Source of the DNA: Lepus europaeus
Taxonomy: Eukaryota; Chordata; Mammalia; Lagomorpha; Leporidae
Length of the DNA stretch: 64,000 nt
NCBI RefSeq assembly: GCF_033115175.1
Contig: NC_084835.1
Location: 26,369,858 to 26,433,857, forward strand
Direction: 5' to 3'
Shown here piece after piece: positions 1-17,337 of this stretch. The notes under the pieces were generated by a model. That model worked only from the letters and a program-made list of their open reading frames with translations, was not told the origin of the DNA and did no database searches. A program made the translations under genes and the position numbers. Numbering within the stretch: position 1 is the stretch's first letter; each line of letters opens with the position of its first letter.

Positions 1-53
1 GGTCCCTGCTCCTGGGCTCGCTCCTGCTGCCCTGTAGCCAGGCCCAGACCTCA

Positions 54-4495
<4,442 letters not shown>

Positions 4496-4570
4496 GCTGC
4501 GAAAGGGAGCCGCCACCCTGGTCCTGTCCTGCCGCCGGCTGCAGTTTGCCAGCTGGCCACCAGGCAGTCA

Positions 4571-4578
4571 CTTATAAG
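4571..4578 (-). promoter_or_regulatory. TATA-like element upstream of SEMA3G
   Basis: The palindromic octamer CTTATAAG lies 76-83 bases upstream of the SEMA3G start codon, inside a GC-rich stretch. If used as a TATA box it would place the transcription start near 4545. This rests on sequence and position only. Confidence 0.4.
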
Positions 4579-4579
4579 G

Positions 4580-7500
4580 CGCCGGCTCCACCCAGTCCTG
4601 GGCGGGGAGGCCCGGAGGAGGCGGGGAGCAGGCCAGGGCCTCCCATCCACCTGCAGCTTTGCCTGCAGCTTGGTGGGCCCACTGGGTGCCCTCGTGTCCA
4701 GCTGGCGGTTCCCCACGACGGGAGACCCTTACTCGGCTGGGGCAGGGACAGTTTGCACAGGACGCAGGTCACCAGGCTCCCGCAAAATGGCAAGCGGACA
4801 GAGAGGCTGGAAGGGAGGTCAGAGGTCGAGGAGCTGGGAGGGGTCTGGCTGGGCTCTGCTTCCTGCCCCTCCTGTGCTCTTGGCAGAGGCCCCCACAAAC
4901 CGGCTCTGGGCAGGTCCCCAACACCTGGATGGTCCAGCCCCTGAAGACTCTGCCTGGCTCTGCAGCTCCCCTGGCAGGGCCCATGGAAGGGGTTCCAAGT
5001 CCTGGGCAGGGGCTAAGGACCGGTCACACCTCACAATCTGGGACTGGCAAGAGATGGCATGCAGCCTCCCCCACCCAGGCCTGTCCCCATCTGGCAGTGC
5101 CCACAGCCACCAGGCCCCATCCCAGCTCACCAGGCTTAATTTGGGGTAGCAGACAGGATCCATCCATGCCCAGGGGACATCCGCTGCCTTGCCTCCCTCG
5201 GGCCTCCACTCCTTCCAGAAACCCAGGGACTACAGGGTTACCAGGTCAGTGGTGGGGTCTTCGCAGAGCCCCCATGCCCTGCAGGCCCAGTGCACCTAGG
5301 ATCTCTGCAGAATTCATGCCCCCTGCCCTGAACTCTGACTGGGGTTAGAAGAGCCCCAGAGGGGCGGGGTGGGGGCTGAGAGCAAGGGGCAGAATCTGGG
5401 CTGAGGGTGGAGACTGCCTCATGCCCCTGGTCCCCTCAGTTCCCACCGAGACTCCTACACTCAGAAGCTGAGGCCTTGGGCACCAAGAAGACGTGAGACT
5501 TGAGCTGAAGTTAAAGCTCCCAGGAACCTACAAGCTCCTGTGGCTGAGCCTCGCAGATGGTGGTCAGGAAACTCGGAGAGGGAAGGATTAGCCCAGGCTC
5601 ACGGCTCAACTCAGCCCTGCCTCTGCCTCTGATGTAGAACCTGGCCCAGCGCTCTTCCCCCTCCCAGGGCCATGGAGCAGCCCCCTTGGGTGTAACCGGG
5701 CTTCCTAATGTGGTAAGCAGAGCTTGTGCAAGGGCTGCTGTGACGGTTACCGGGTTCTCTGCCTCAGTTTCCCTGGGGAGATATGTCGCCTTGGAGCCAG
5801 GCTGGGGACCAAGGTGTAGCTGGAGATCGAGCCAGACAGCCCTTCAGCCAGAATGTGGCCACCAGCTGTGGGCACAAGGCCCAAGCTCTCCTGAGCCTGC
5901 CATCCCACCCCGGGGGGCCTCAGCCCCGTCAGGTCCCCCGCTGGGGCTGCAGGAAGGCTCTACTGAGGCAGGGTGTGGGAGGTGACTCCGTGGCAGAGGC
6001 TGGCAGTCCAGTCTCTACTCTCACCTTGGGTGGCCTTTGTGAGGCTTTCTCCCTCTCTGAGCCTCAGTTTCCCTGTTTAACGGTGCAGGGAGAGACTCTC
6101 TACAGGGGGGCCTCCTTGCTGGTGGTAGGTGGGAACAGACCACAGATCTATAGGCCCAGCCACATGCACCGTGTGCCATCTGGTGGACAAGGACGGAACT
6201 GCAGGAGGTCCTCCGTGGTGGGGTGGTGGGGGAGCAGCAGACAGCAGGGGACAGACCACAGCCGGCAACCACACAGAGCCAGTGGGAGACCTCCAGTGAT
6301 TGCTGCTGATGGAGGAAATCAAGAGAGGCTTCATGGAGGAAGGATGATAGTCCAGAGGCAGAGGACTGAATGCAGTAAACAGAACTAGGCAATGTGTGCA
6401 GGGAGGGATGCCCTGAGCTGTTGGGAGACTCTGAGCCCCGGGGCCGATTCGTGCGTGATGTGCAGGTTCATGCAGCAGGTGCCACCAGGTGGGAACATGG
6501 AAGGTCACAGCCCCTTGCCCACCTGCCTTGTTGATAGAGATTGGAGGGCAGCTCCATGGGGCTCCAACCGAGGCACACGTGGCCCTGGTCTGAGGCCGGC
6601 CCAGCCAGAGGGGCCGCGGCTGGCCTCTGGAGCTGGTGCACACCCCTGCTTCCTTCACCAACAGGTCGCCTCTCTTCCCCTCCCCAGATGCCCCTGCGCG
6701 GCACCCCTTGCCTCTGGAGTCCTTGTCTTCCTCTCTGCCAATCCCTTTCTCCGCCCCCAGCCTGGGCCACCTGCCCTCCAGGTCAGGCTGTGACCTTCTG
6801 CGTGGGAGACCTCTACTGCATGAGACCTCTGCACACCGTCGACTGCCCTTGGTCCCCCACTGCCCTCATTCACCCACCTGCCTGCCTCTGCTTGCCTTGA
6901 GCCCCCCTTTCTCCTGGCCTGGCTTGGATCCACAACCCAGCGCGGTCACCAGACCCTTCGGAAAAGGGCCCGAGGCCCTGAGGCTGCTGGTCTGCCATGG
7001 CGCTGCCCATGTACCTCACTTCGCTCTATTCCTGCCTCACTGGCTCTCCACATCAGCACCGGCATGGCTCCCTCTGCTTAAATGCAGATCCGCTCCATGG
7101 CAGCCTGCCCCGGTGTCCAGATTGGCCAGCTGCCCTGCCCCTCAGCCCTCTCCAGGCAGGCTCGCTGAAACCCTCCCCTAGAGTGGCCACGGCCCAGGGC
7201 CACACGCTGTCACCCACACTTGCTTCTTCTCCTCCTGGCTCCTGGGCCCTGGCTCACCGAGGGTCTCTCCCTCCTGTGGCTGTGTCCCTTCCCCCAGACT
7301 GCCCGCGTTTGGGGTTCCAGCACCCAGCCCAGCACCCCTCTTTTCCAGTTCCCCTGGGGGCCTCCTCCATGCCCGGGGCTGGGAACGGGCTTCTTGCTCC
7401 TGTGCTAGCTGGGTTCGCGTGCTCTGCCTCGCGCCTGCTTTCATCTCCCTGCCAGCCTGTCTCGGAGGCATCTGCACACAGGGACAAGAGTTTGCTCGTC

Positions 7501-9390
7501 CTCCGTGCACTCGCACAGCGTCACCTGAGTCCAGTCCTGGGGCCCACCGGGCAAGCCTGCATTGAGCAAGGAGCTACAAAACCACCGGCGGGGAGCTCTG
7601 CAGAGGGGTCCAGGTCTTGGGACAGAGGCTGAGGAGGTGTCACCCTCTGGTGGGGGCCGGGAAGCTCATGGCCGCTGGCGAGGTCTCAGACGTAGGGGGG
7701 ACGCTGGGTAGCATGAGGGCACATGAAGGAATAGCGCCCCTTCCGTGCTCACTTCCGGGGCTCGCTTGCTATGCTGTGGTTAGTTCAGATGTTAGCGTTT
7801 GGGGAACTTGGGTGAAGGGCAAGCGGGAGCTTTCTGTGCTATTTTTGCAAGTCTGCGATTTCAAAATGTGAAACCCACTAGATGAGCCCAGGGGCCTCTG
7901 CTTCCCAGTGCCCCACCGCGGAACCTGTGCCTCCCGGGCTTCCAGAGCCCGGGAATTGGCAGTTGGGCCAAAAGTCTAGGAGTCACTCCCGCCTCTTACT
8001 TCCTGCCTCTATGCCCATTCCTTCAGCGAGTTCTGCCCATTCTAGTTCTAAAACGTGCCCTGAGCCCCTGCACCCCACTCCCTTCCCACAGCGTCCGTCC
8101 CGCCCTGCCCCAGCCCAGGGGGGGCTCCTGCTCCCCCCACCTCCCCCTCACCTGGACTGAGTTTCTCGTGGGGCCTGGCCCTGACCCCCTTCTCCCAATC
8201 CTGCTGAGGGAGGCTTCACTCCTTTGCCTTGCCCCACCGTGGCCGGTTTCCTGTGGTTCTTCAAGCCTTGCTCAAAGGACCAACAACTCCAGGAAGCCCT
8301 CCCAGACTACCTGCGGGCCCAGCACACCTCCGCAGTCTCTATTCCAGCCCCACACTGGTGCTCCCATTGCGCTCGCTTCATTCTTGGTCTCCCTGGGTTG
8401 ACCAGGCTTCACTCTTATGCATCCCAGCACCCAACCGCGGGCCGGGCCCATGGCAGGTGTGTGAGTAAAAGATGGGTGTGCTGGCAGGGGGCTGTCCACT
8501 GTGGCCCTTTCATCTCTTCTGGCTGTCCCTGAGTGTCTGTAGGGCTCCCCGAGTTCTCCAGCTCCCAGGGCAGGCCTGAGGCTCCCGGGCAGCTCCTGGC
8601 AGCTCTGGCCCCCACCAGAAGCATCCCCAGAATTCCAAGAGTCTCTCTGGAATGCCAGGCCTGTGTGGGGAATTGCCTGGGCGGAGGCACAGGTGCAGAG
8701 GCTGGGACAGCTGTGGGCATTCTGGTGGAGCCTGGGTGCCGGTGGCAGCTGCCCCTCCTGGGAGCGCCACCGCTGACACCTCGGCTTCCCTGCAGCCCCC
8801 ACCGCCTCCCAGGGCGAGCCCCTCCGTGCTGGCGCCACTCTGGCCTGGGGAACCTGCACTGAGCTCAGAGGCCCCCTGCCCGCAGCCAGCCTCTAAGAGT
8901 CACAGGAACCGGCCCATCGCACAGAGCCCCAGCCAGGCAGCTTCACCCTTCTTCAAACTCCCGGGGTGTCCTGCACGGTCCCGGCACCTCTGGAGGTCCC
9001 TGGGGTCCCGCCTGTGAAACGGACGAGGGGAAGCAGGGCCGACTCGACGCCCCTCGGTCCCCAGGAGCTGATGTTGCTGTGGGCCGGAGCCAGGGCCTGC
9101 TGGGTCCCACAGGGCCAGCTCCCCCGCAGGCAGAGCTGAGAGGCTGCCGAGGGGCACCTTGGGTGCAGCCAGGCACTGCACTGCCGGCTCCCTTCAAGGA
9201 GAGAAGCCCTGGGCTGCCACCTGCCCTGACCACAGCTGTGTGCCAGAAGCTTGTGCGAATGCATCCCTTCAGCCTTAGAAAGCAGCGTGCAGAGCGTGGA
9301 GCGTGGTCACAGGCCCTGACTCCAAGGCTTCCTGCGGGCGCAGACCCCAGGAAGGGCGCGGGCGCCCGGCGCCAGGAGAGGGCAGAGTCA
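4580..9390. other. Intergenic, SEMA3G 5' side to TNNC1 3' end
   Basis: About 4.8 kb with no supported gene. Frames of up to 367 codons occur but show no recognisable protein, splice logic or conserved motif. Weak old repeats are visible: a reversed MIR-like 'gagcctcagtttccctg' near 6058-6075 and a LINE-1-like 3' tail near 7780-7872 ('ttgggtgaagggcaagcggg' leading to 'ttcaaaat'). SEMA3G and TNNC1 are on the same strand, so this interval holds the SEMA3G promoter and the DNA downstream of TNNC1. Confidence 0.6.
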
Positions 9391-9413
9391 GGCAGGCCAC
9401 TGGGGGGCAAGGC

Positions 9414-9419
9414 TTTATT
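9414..9419 (-). terminator. TNNC1: TNNC1 polyadenylation signal
   Basis: AATAAA on the minus strand (tttatt on plus), about 110 bases past the TNNC1 stop codon. This gives a short 3' UTR of roughly 9395-9527, as expected for this compact gene. Confidence 0.85.
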
Positions 9420-9527
9420 CACACCCGGGGAGGGATCCAGGGTGGGGCGAGGGGGGCTGACCCTCACGGCCCCGCCCCGGCACCACCGGGGTCGGAGCAC
9501 CTGGGCGGCTCCCGGTGAAGGCTGGGT

Positions 9528-12101
<2,574 letters not shown>

Positions 12102-12153
12102 GCTGTCAGTTCACAGGACGGCTGCTGGGGTTGCCAGCAGCCCTGGGCCTCGG

Positions 12154-12178
12154 CTTAAATAGCCCTGCTCTGCATTCC
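12154..12178 (-). promoter_or_regulatory. TNNC1: TNNC1 proximal promoter: TATA-like and TEAD-like motifs
   Basis: Minus-strand CTATTTAAG (12154-12162) stands 53 bases upstream of the TNNC1 ATG and fits a TATA-type element with a start near 12127. Just upstream is GGAATG (12173-12178), the TEAD/M-CAT core common in cardiac promoters. The call rests on motif and position only. Confidence 0.5.
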
Positions 12179-12351
12179 CAGCCCGGCCCAGCCCACCTCG
12201 GCGTGCAGCGTCCTCCGCCCCCTCCCCGTCCTGGGGAGCTCGGGCTGGCCAGCCTCTCTGTGTCCTTTCCCTAGGGCAGGGAGCAGATGCAGGCCTGCAA
12301 GGAGCAGCCCTCTGCCCCTCACACCACACATAAGACTCCCTAGAAAAGATG

Positions 12352-12660
12352 CTTTTTTAAAGATATTTTATTTGAAAGGCAGAATAACAGAAGAGAGAGA
12401 GAAAGAGGGCTGGTTCCATTGGCTGGAGCACTCTCCCAACAACAGCCAAATCTGGGCCAGGATGAATCCGGGAGCCGGGAACTCCAACCTGGTCTCCTAC
12501 GTGGGTGGCAGGGGTCTAAGTCCTTGAGCCATGGTTTGCTGCCTTCCCAGGCGCATCAGCAGGAAGCTGGATCAGAAGCGGAGCAGTCCGGACTCGAACT
12601 GCAGTCTGGGACGGGACGCCAGCCTTGGAAGCAGTGGCTTACCCCGCCCTGCCACCCTAG
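12352..12660 (-). repeat. Rabbit C-repeat SINE
   Basis: A reversed tail (ttttaaagatattttatttgaa) is followed by the SINE body in reverse, including 'caggatgaatccgggagcc' and 'ggctcgaactgcag'-like text. It is fairly diverged, so an older copy. Confidence 0.8.
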
Positions 12661-13539
12661 ACAGGTTTCTTGAATGAATGGGGGGAGGTAGAGGCCCTAG
12701 GCCACGCCTGCACGCAGCAGCTCAACCTTCCACCACCCAGTCGTGGGGATGCACACTGCCGAGGCCCTGGAGGAGTGCTGACTTGGCCAAGATTCGGCAG
12801 TCTTGGCAGCCCTTGCCTTAAGCGAACCCTCCCCAAGTGAGGGGCAAGGACAGCACGGGGGTGTAGGGCCTTGCGGAGAGATGCCAAATGCCAAGGCACG
12901 GTGCCATGGCACCGGTGAAGGACCGGGTAATCCGGAGCCCTTCAGCTGGAAGTGCCAGAGAGGCCACGGCCCAGGCCTCCAGTTTGCCCCGGGCTTCAGC
13001 CAGCTGCACTCAGTCAGATACCACCCCTGGAAACCGCCCCCCTCCCAGTGCCTTCACCTGCAGCTGGGTCTTCCACCGGGTCAGGGCTTCCTTGCCCCTG
13101 GGCAGCACCGTGGCACCTGCCCGGGGGGCCAGGGCCAGCCCGTCTCCCCCCATCTTGCGCTCAGGCAGGACACCACCCGGGGGTTTCACGCACAGCGGCC
13201 AGCCCGTCCCCTTCCCTCCACCCAGCATGCCAGCTCCTCTCCGGATTCGGCCCCCACCCCTGCGGAGCTCCCGCCGGATAAACTCCCTGGCTGGCAGACT
13301 ACTGCGTGCTGGGCTCGCTCAGTTCTCCAGGGGCCCAGGGTCAGCAGATGGCCAAGCCTGGAGAGGTTTGGGACTGGCCGAGTCTCGGGCCCAGCTCCCG
13401 TCTCCTGCCAGGCGGGGCCTGAGCCTGACAGCCTGGGGATGCGCTACGACTGCCCTCTTTTCCGGAGAAAGAAACTGAGCCGGGCGGAACAGCAGCCCAG
13501 AAGGCCACAAGCCCTCCAGCCTCCCTTCTCCGGGGCTGG

Positions 13540-13940
13540 GGCGCCTCGCTCTGCGTGCTGTTGCGCCGCCGCGGCGCCACGCAAACACAGACGCCGGGCG
13601 CGAGCGGGTCCCGCGGGGTGCGCATGCGCGCCGCCAGCGGCTACCGTCCGCTGCGCGCGAGGGGCGGGGCGAAGGCTGAGACAGCAGCGGGGCCAAGATG
13701 GCGGCGCAGCGCGCGGCGGGGGCGGGGGGCGGCGGGGGCCGGGGGGCGGTGGGACGCTGACCCCGCCCCCCGCTGCTGCCAGTCTGCGCCGGGCGGCTGT
13801 GGCGGCAGAGCCCCGAACATGGCGGCTTCGGCGGGCGGCTTCGGGCCCGAGCGGGAGGCCGAGCCGGCCAAGGAAGCGCGCGTCGTGGGCTCCGAGCTCG
13901 TGGATACGTATACGGTGTGCTGGGGGCGCGGGCACCGGGC
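13540..13940 (+). promoter_or_regulatory. NISCH: NISCH CpG-island promoter
   Basis: Very CpG-rich stretch around the first coding exon, with no TATA element. It contains an NRF1 palindrome TGCGCATGCGCG at 13619-13630 and a YY1-type AAGATGGCGGC at 13696-13706. YY1 motifs in this orientation usually lie just downstream of the transcription start, so the start is probably a little before 13696. This is a housekeeping-type promoter, consistent with broad expression. Confidence 0.75.
13698..13760 (+). CDS. Possible upstream ORF in NISCH 5' leader
   Basis: The ATG within the YY1-type motif opens a 20-codon frame ([11 protein letters not shown]...) that ends in TGA at 13758-13760, 58 bases before the NISCH start. 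It exists in mRNA only if transcription starts upstream of 13698. YY1-motif ATGs often fall at the very 5' end of the leader, where scanning tends to skip them. Confidence 0.3.
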   Translation: MAAQRAAGAGGGGGRGAVGR

Positions 13941-16900
13941 ACCCGCACCGGGGGTGGCAGCCGAGTCTGGGTGTTGAGGAGGGATGAGGAGGGGTCGGGG
14001 TCCCGCGGCCGGCTGGAGGGGGTGGAGCGTTGGCGGTTCTGAGGAGACGCGCCTGGGATAGGAAATGTGGGGAGGGGTCTGGGTTCTGCAGGTCCGCAGG
14101 GAGGGTTCCGGAAAGGGGTATGCGACCCGAAAAGGAGACTTGGGTTGGGCAGGACCTGGGAATAAAGGGGCTCTGGGGAGGGAGGGGCTGTCCAGGTGAT
14201 GCGGACCCCCTCTAGATCCTCCCGGCCTGGAGGGGTGGTAGCCGTGGACGGGGGGAGCCTTGACAGGGGGCCCGAGAGGGAAGGGGGTGTGGGGGAAGAT
14301 CCGTGATGGATGCAGTCGGGGTTAAGGACCAGGGCCCTGCCGGCGGGGGCGGAGAGGGGGCGGGGCTTGTGGGGGTGGCTGGGATGGCGGCAGAGATGCG
14401 CTCTGAGAAGTGAGGGGTATACAGGTATACAGGGGACCCGGGGGTCTGGTGGAGCTGAGAGGGGTGGAGGCCAGCCATGGGGAAATGGGGGGTGGTCTCG
14501 GAACTGAAACGCGGATCCAGAAACCGGAGGATCACCCCGTGGCTTTGGCTGTAGGCGGAGGTGGGCAGGCAGCAAGCCCTGGCACATAGTTCTAAGCCAT
14601 AGGGGAGACAGGACAGAAAGGGGGCTTGATTTCTGACTGTGGAGTAGGGGAGGGTGGGTGCCAAGCCATGAGCCTGGTGGGGTACCTGGCAAAAAGCGGC
14701 CCTGGGTTGGGGTGCAGTGAGCACCTCCTGTCTTGTGCTTTGTTCCTGGAAGGTGGGGGGCTTTGACCCTGCCCCTGTGCCCACCCTCTCGGTCCACCTT
14801 CTAAGGCCCCTCCCTGGTGGCTTTTGCTCTGGCTCTTTCTCCTTTGGGGGCTGGGATGGGAAGAGACACTGGGGCGGGTCCTGGAGCCATGGGCTTAAGC
14901 TGAAGTGACTCTTCTCTCAGTTCCCTGCTTGTAGCTAAGAGGGGCAGGAAACTTGGACTGGGGCCCAGCTAGGCGAGGGGTAAGGACTGACTGTCCCGAC
15001 CGGCTGTCTCTCCTCTGTGGGCTGCAGTCAGCATGAGGTGGTCTCCGTATCTCGGGCTGAGCCCCTCAGTGTGTGGAGGGGGAAGTGAGGGTCCCGCCCC
15101 ATCATTATCTGTCCCTGGGTTTGCCTCGTTGGACATTAGGATGATGTCTGCCCTGTTGACAGCATTTTGTATGAGAAACTTCCTTGCTTCTTAAACCTGC
15201 CAGAGTTTAAGAGGGAGAAACTGAGCTCAGAACTTAGGCTCCTAGTCACCTACATAAGTGATGCATACGCCACAGCCAGGACATGGCAGAGCCAGGGTTT
15301 GAACCCAGGTCTTGCCAAATGGAAAGCCACATTGCTGCCTGTTAGAGCTCCATTGCCGGCCACTGCCTCCCCCGTAAGCTTCCTGGTCCCTTGATTCCTC
15401 CTCAGCAGCAGAAATCATAGCCACGAACCAGTTGAAAAAGTTGGGAAAGGATTTGCTTCCAGGATGTAGACAGGGCACCTGGAAAGAGATATGGCAGAGA
15501 GACTGATCTTGCTGGTCATGGCCCTGCTCTGCGTGCCTGTGCAGCTAAGGCTGGAGTTTGAATTAGCTGGGAGCAGAAGGCAAACCAGAGAGGTGGCTTG
15601 TTATAGAGTCACGTTTCCAGTCCTCACTGATGGATGGAGCCACAGGCCCATCCCCTGAGCTTCCCCGCCTCAGGGGGTCTGAGAGAGGGATGCCCTGCTC
15701 AACAAGGGTCAAATGCGGAGGCCGCTGGACAAGGACAGTCTCTCATTTTGGACATTTAGGGGCAGGGTGCTCTCTGAGGGCCCTGGAGTCATCGCTGTGG
15801 GGGAAGGGGCCTGCTGTGGGCTGGATCCCCCGGCCACTAGCGCTGTTGCTTTCCCCTTTTAGGTTTACATCATCCAGGTCACTGATGGCGGCCACGAGTG
15901 GACGGTCAAGCACCGCTACAGCGACTTCCATGATCTGCATGAAAAGGTAACCTGTGAGCCTGTGTCTCCACTTGGGGCGCTGGGGCCAAGTTCCTGTTAC
16001 GCCACACATGAGTTTTAAGGCAAAATAGGCTGCTTGCCTGTAGTTTACTTCTTTGCTAAAGCAGCCTATTAATGTAATTGTGAAAGGAACTGGTGGGCCC
16101 CAGGAGCTCAGCCCGAGCGTGAGACAGTCTGCAAGGCGCATATCTGAATTTCAGCTTTAAGATCGCCAGTCCTGGGGCCGGCCTTGTGGCACAGAAGATG
16201 GAGCTGCCACCTGCAGCATCGGCATCCCGTATGGGCGCCAGTTTGGGTCCCGGCTGCTTTGCTTCCGATCCAGCTCCTTGCTAATGCACCTGGAAAAGCG
16301 GTGGAAGATGGTCCGAGTGCTTGGGCCCCTGGCTCCTGACTTCAGCCTGGCTCAGCCCTGTCTGTTGCACCATTTGGTGGGGAGGGGTGAACCAGCAGAT
16401 GGAAGATCTTTGTTTCTCTTTCTCTCTATAACTCTGCCTTTCAAATAAATAAATCAATCTTTAAAAAAGAAAAAAGAAAAAAAGATTGTCAGCCCTCAGT
16501 GGGATAGGGACAGGTTTGAACTTGTTCCAGTTAATTGTAGCTGGTCCACAGCTTGTACTTTCTTTTTATTTTATTTTATTTTTTTTTGACAGGCAGAGTG
16601 GACAGTGAGAGAGAGAGAGACAGAGAGAAAGATTTTCCTTTGCCGTTGGTTCACCCTCCAATGGCCGCTGCGGCCGGCGCATCTTGCTGATCTGAAGCCA
16701 GGAGCCAGGTGCTTCTCCTGGTCTCCCATGGGGTGCAGGGCCCAAGCACTTGGGCCATCCTCCACTGCACTCCCTGGCCACAGCAGAGAGCTGGCCTGAA
16801 AGAGGGGCATCCGGGACAGAATCTGGCGCCCCGACCAGGACTAGAACCTGGTGTGCCGGCGCTGCACAATAGGTGGATTAGCCTATTGAGCCGTGGCGCT

Positions 16901-17337
16901 GGCCCAGACGTGTAACTTTTCTGTTGTTTGCAGAGTCCCCATATGGAGTTACTCATTTGGAATTGTGTTGGTGCGTCCCACACCAAGTGGATTTGAAGAG
17001 GCCAGACCCTGGGTGTGCTGGTTGGATCCCTAATTGTGGCACTGGTGCCAGGAAGGCAGTAGAAGTCCTGACAAGCACCTCTCCTCCAGCTCTGCGCCTT
17101 GGGCTTACGTGGGCAGGGACTCTTGGTCTCTGATGTGCTTGTGTTTTCTTACAGCTTGTCACGGAGAGAAAGATTGATAAGAATCTGCTTCCGCCCAAGA
17201 AGATAATTGGGAAGAACTCACGGAGCTTGGTGGAGAAACGGGAGAAGGATCTGGAGGTGTACCTGCAGACGCTCCTGGCTGCCTTCCCTGCTGTGGCCCC
17301 CAGGGTGCTGGCCCACTTCCTGCATTTTCAGTTCTAC
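13819..17337 (+). CDS. NISCH: NISCH exons 1-3: PX domain
   Basis: Residues 1-121. Exon 1 ends ...ELVDTYT, exon 2 starts [13 protein letters not shown] and contains KHRYSDF, the conserved PX phosphoinositide-pocket stretch (basic-R-Y-S-D/E-F). Exon 3 contains LLPPKKIIG, the proline-rich PX loop, and ends ...[10 protein letters not shown] binding to PI3P sends nischarin to endosomes (family knowledge). The introns between (13915-15862 and 15947-17154) hold MIR and SINE copies only. Confidence 0.95.

Larger units (their letters stand above)
12102..13690. other. Divergent intergenic spacer TNNC1-NISCH
   Basis: About 1.6 kb between the two divergently transcribed genes. It holds the TNNC1 promoter on the left, a reversed C-repeat SINE (about 12352-12660), about 0.9 kb in which I see nothing definite, and the NISCH CpG island from about 13540. 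Confidence 0.75.

Noticed and set aside
13319-14797. 492-codon minus-strand frame across the NISCH promoter
   Set aside because: It is Pro/Arg-rich composition noise over a CpG island, with no splice logic and no protein resemblance.
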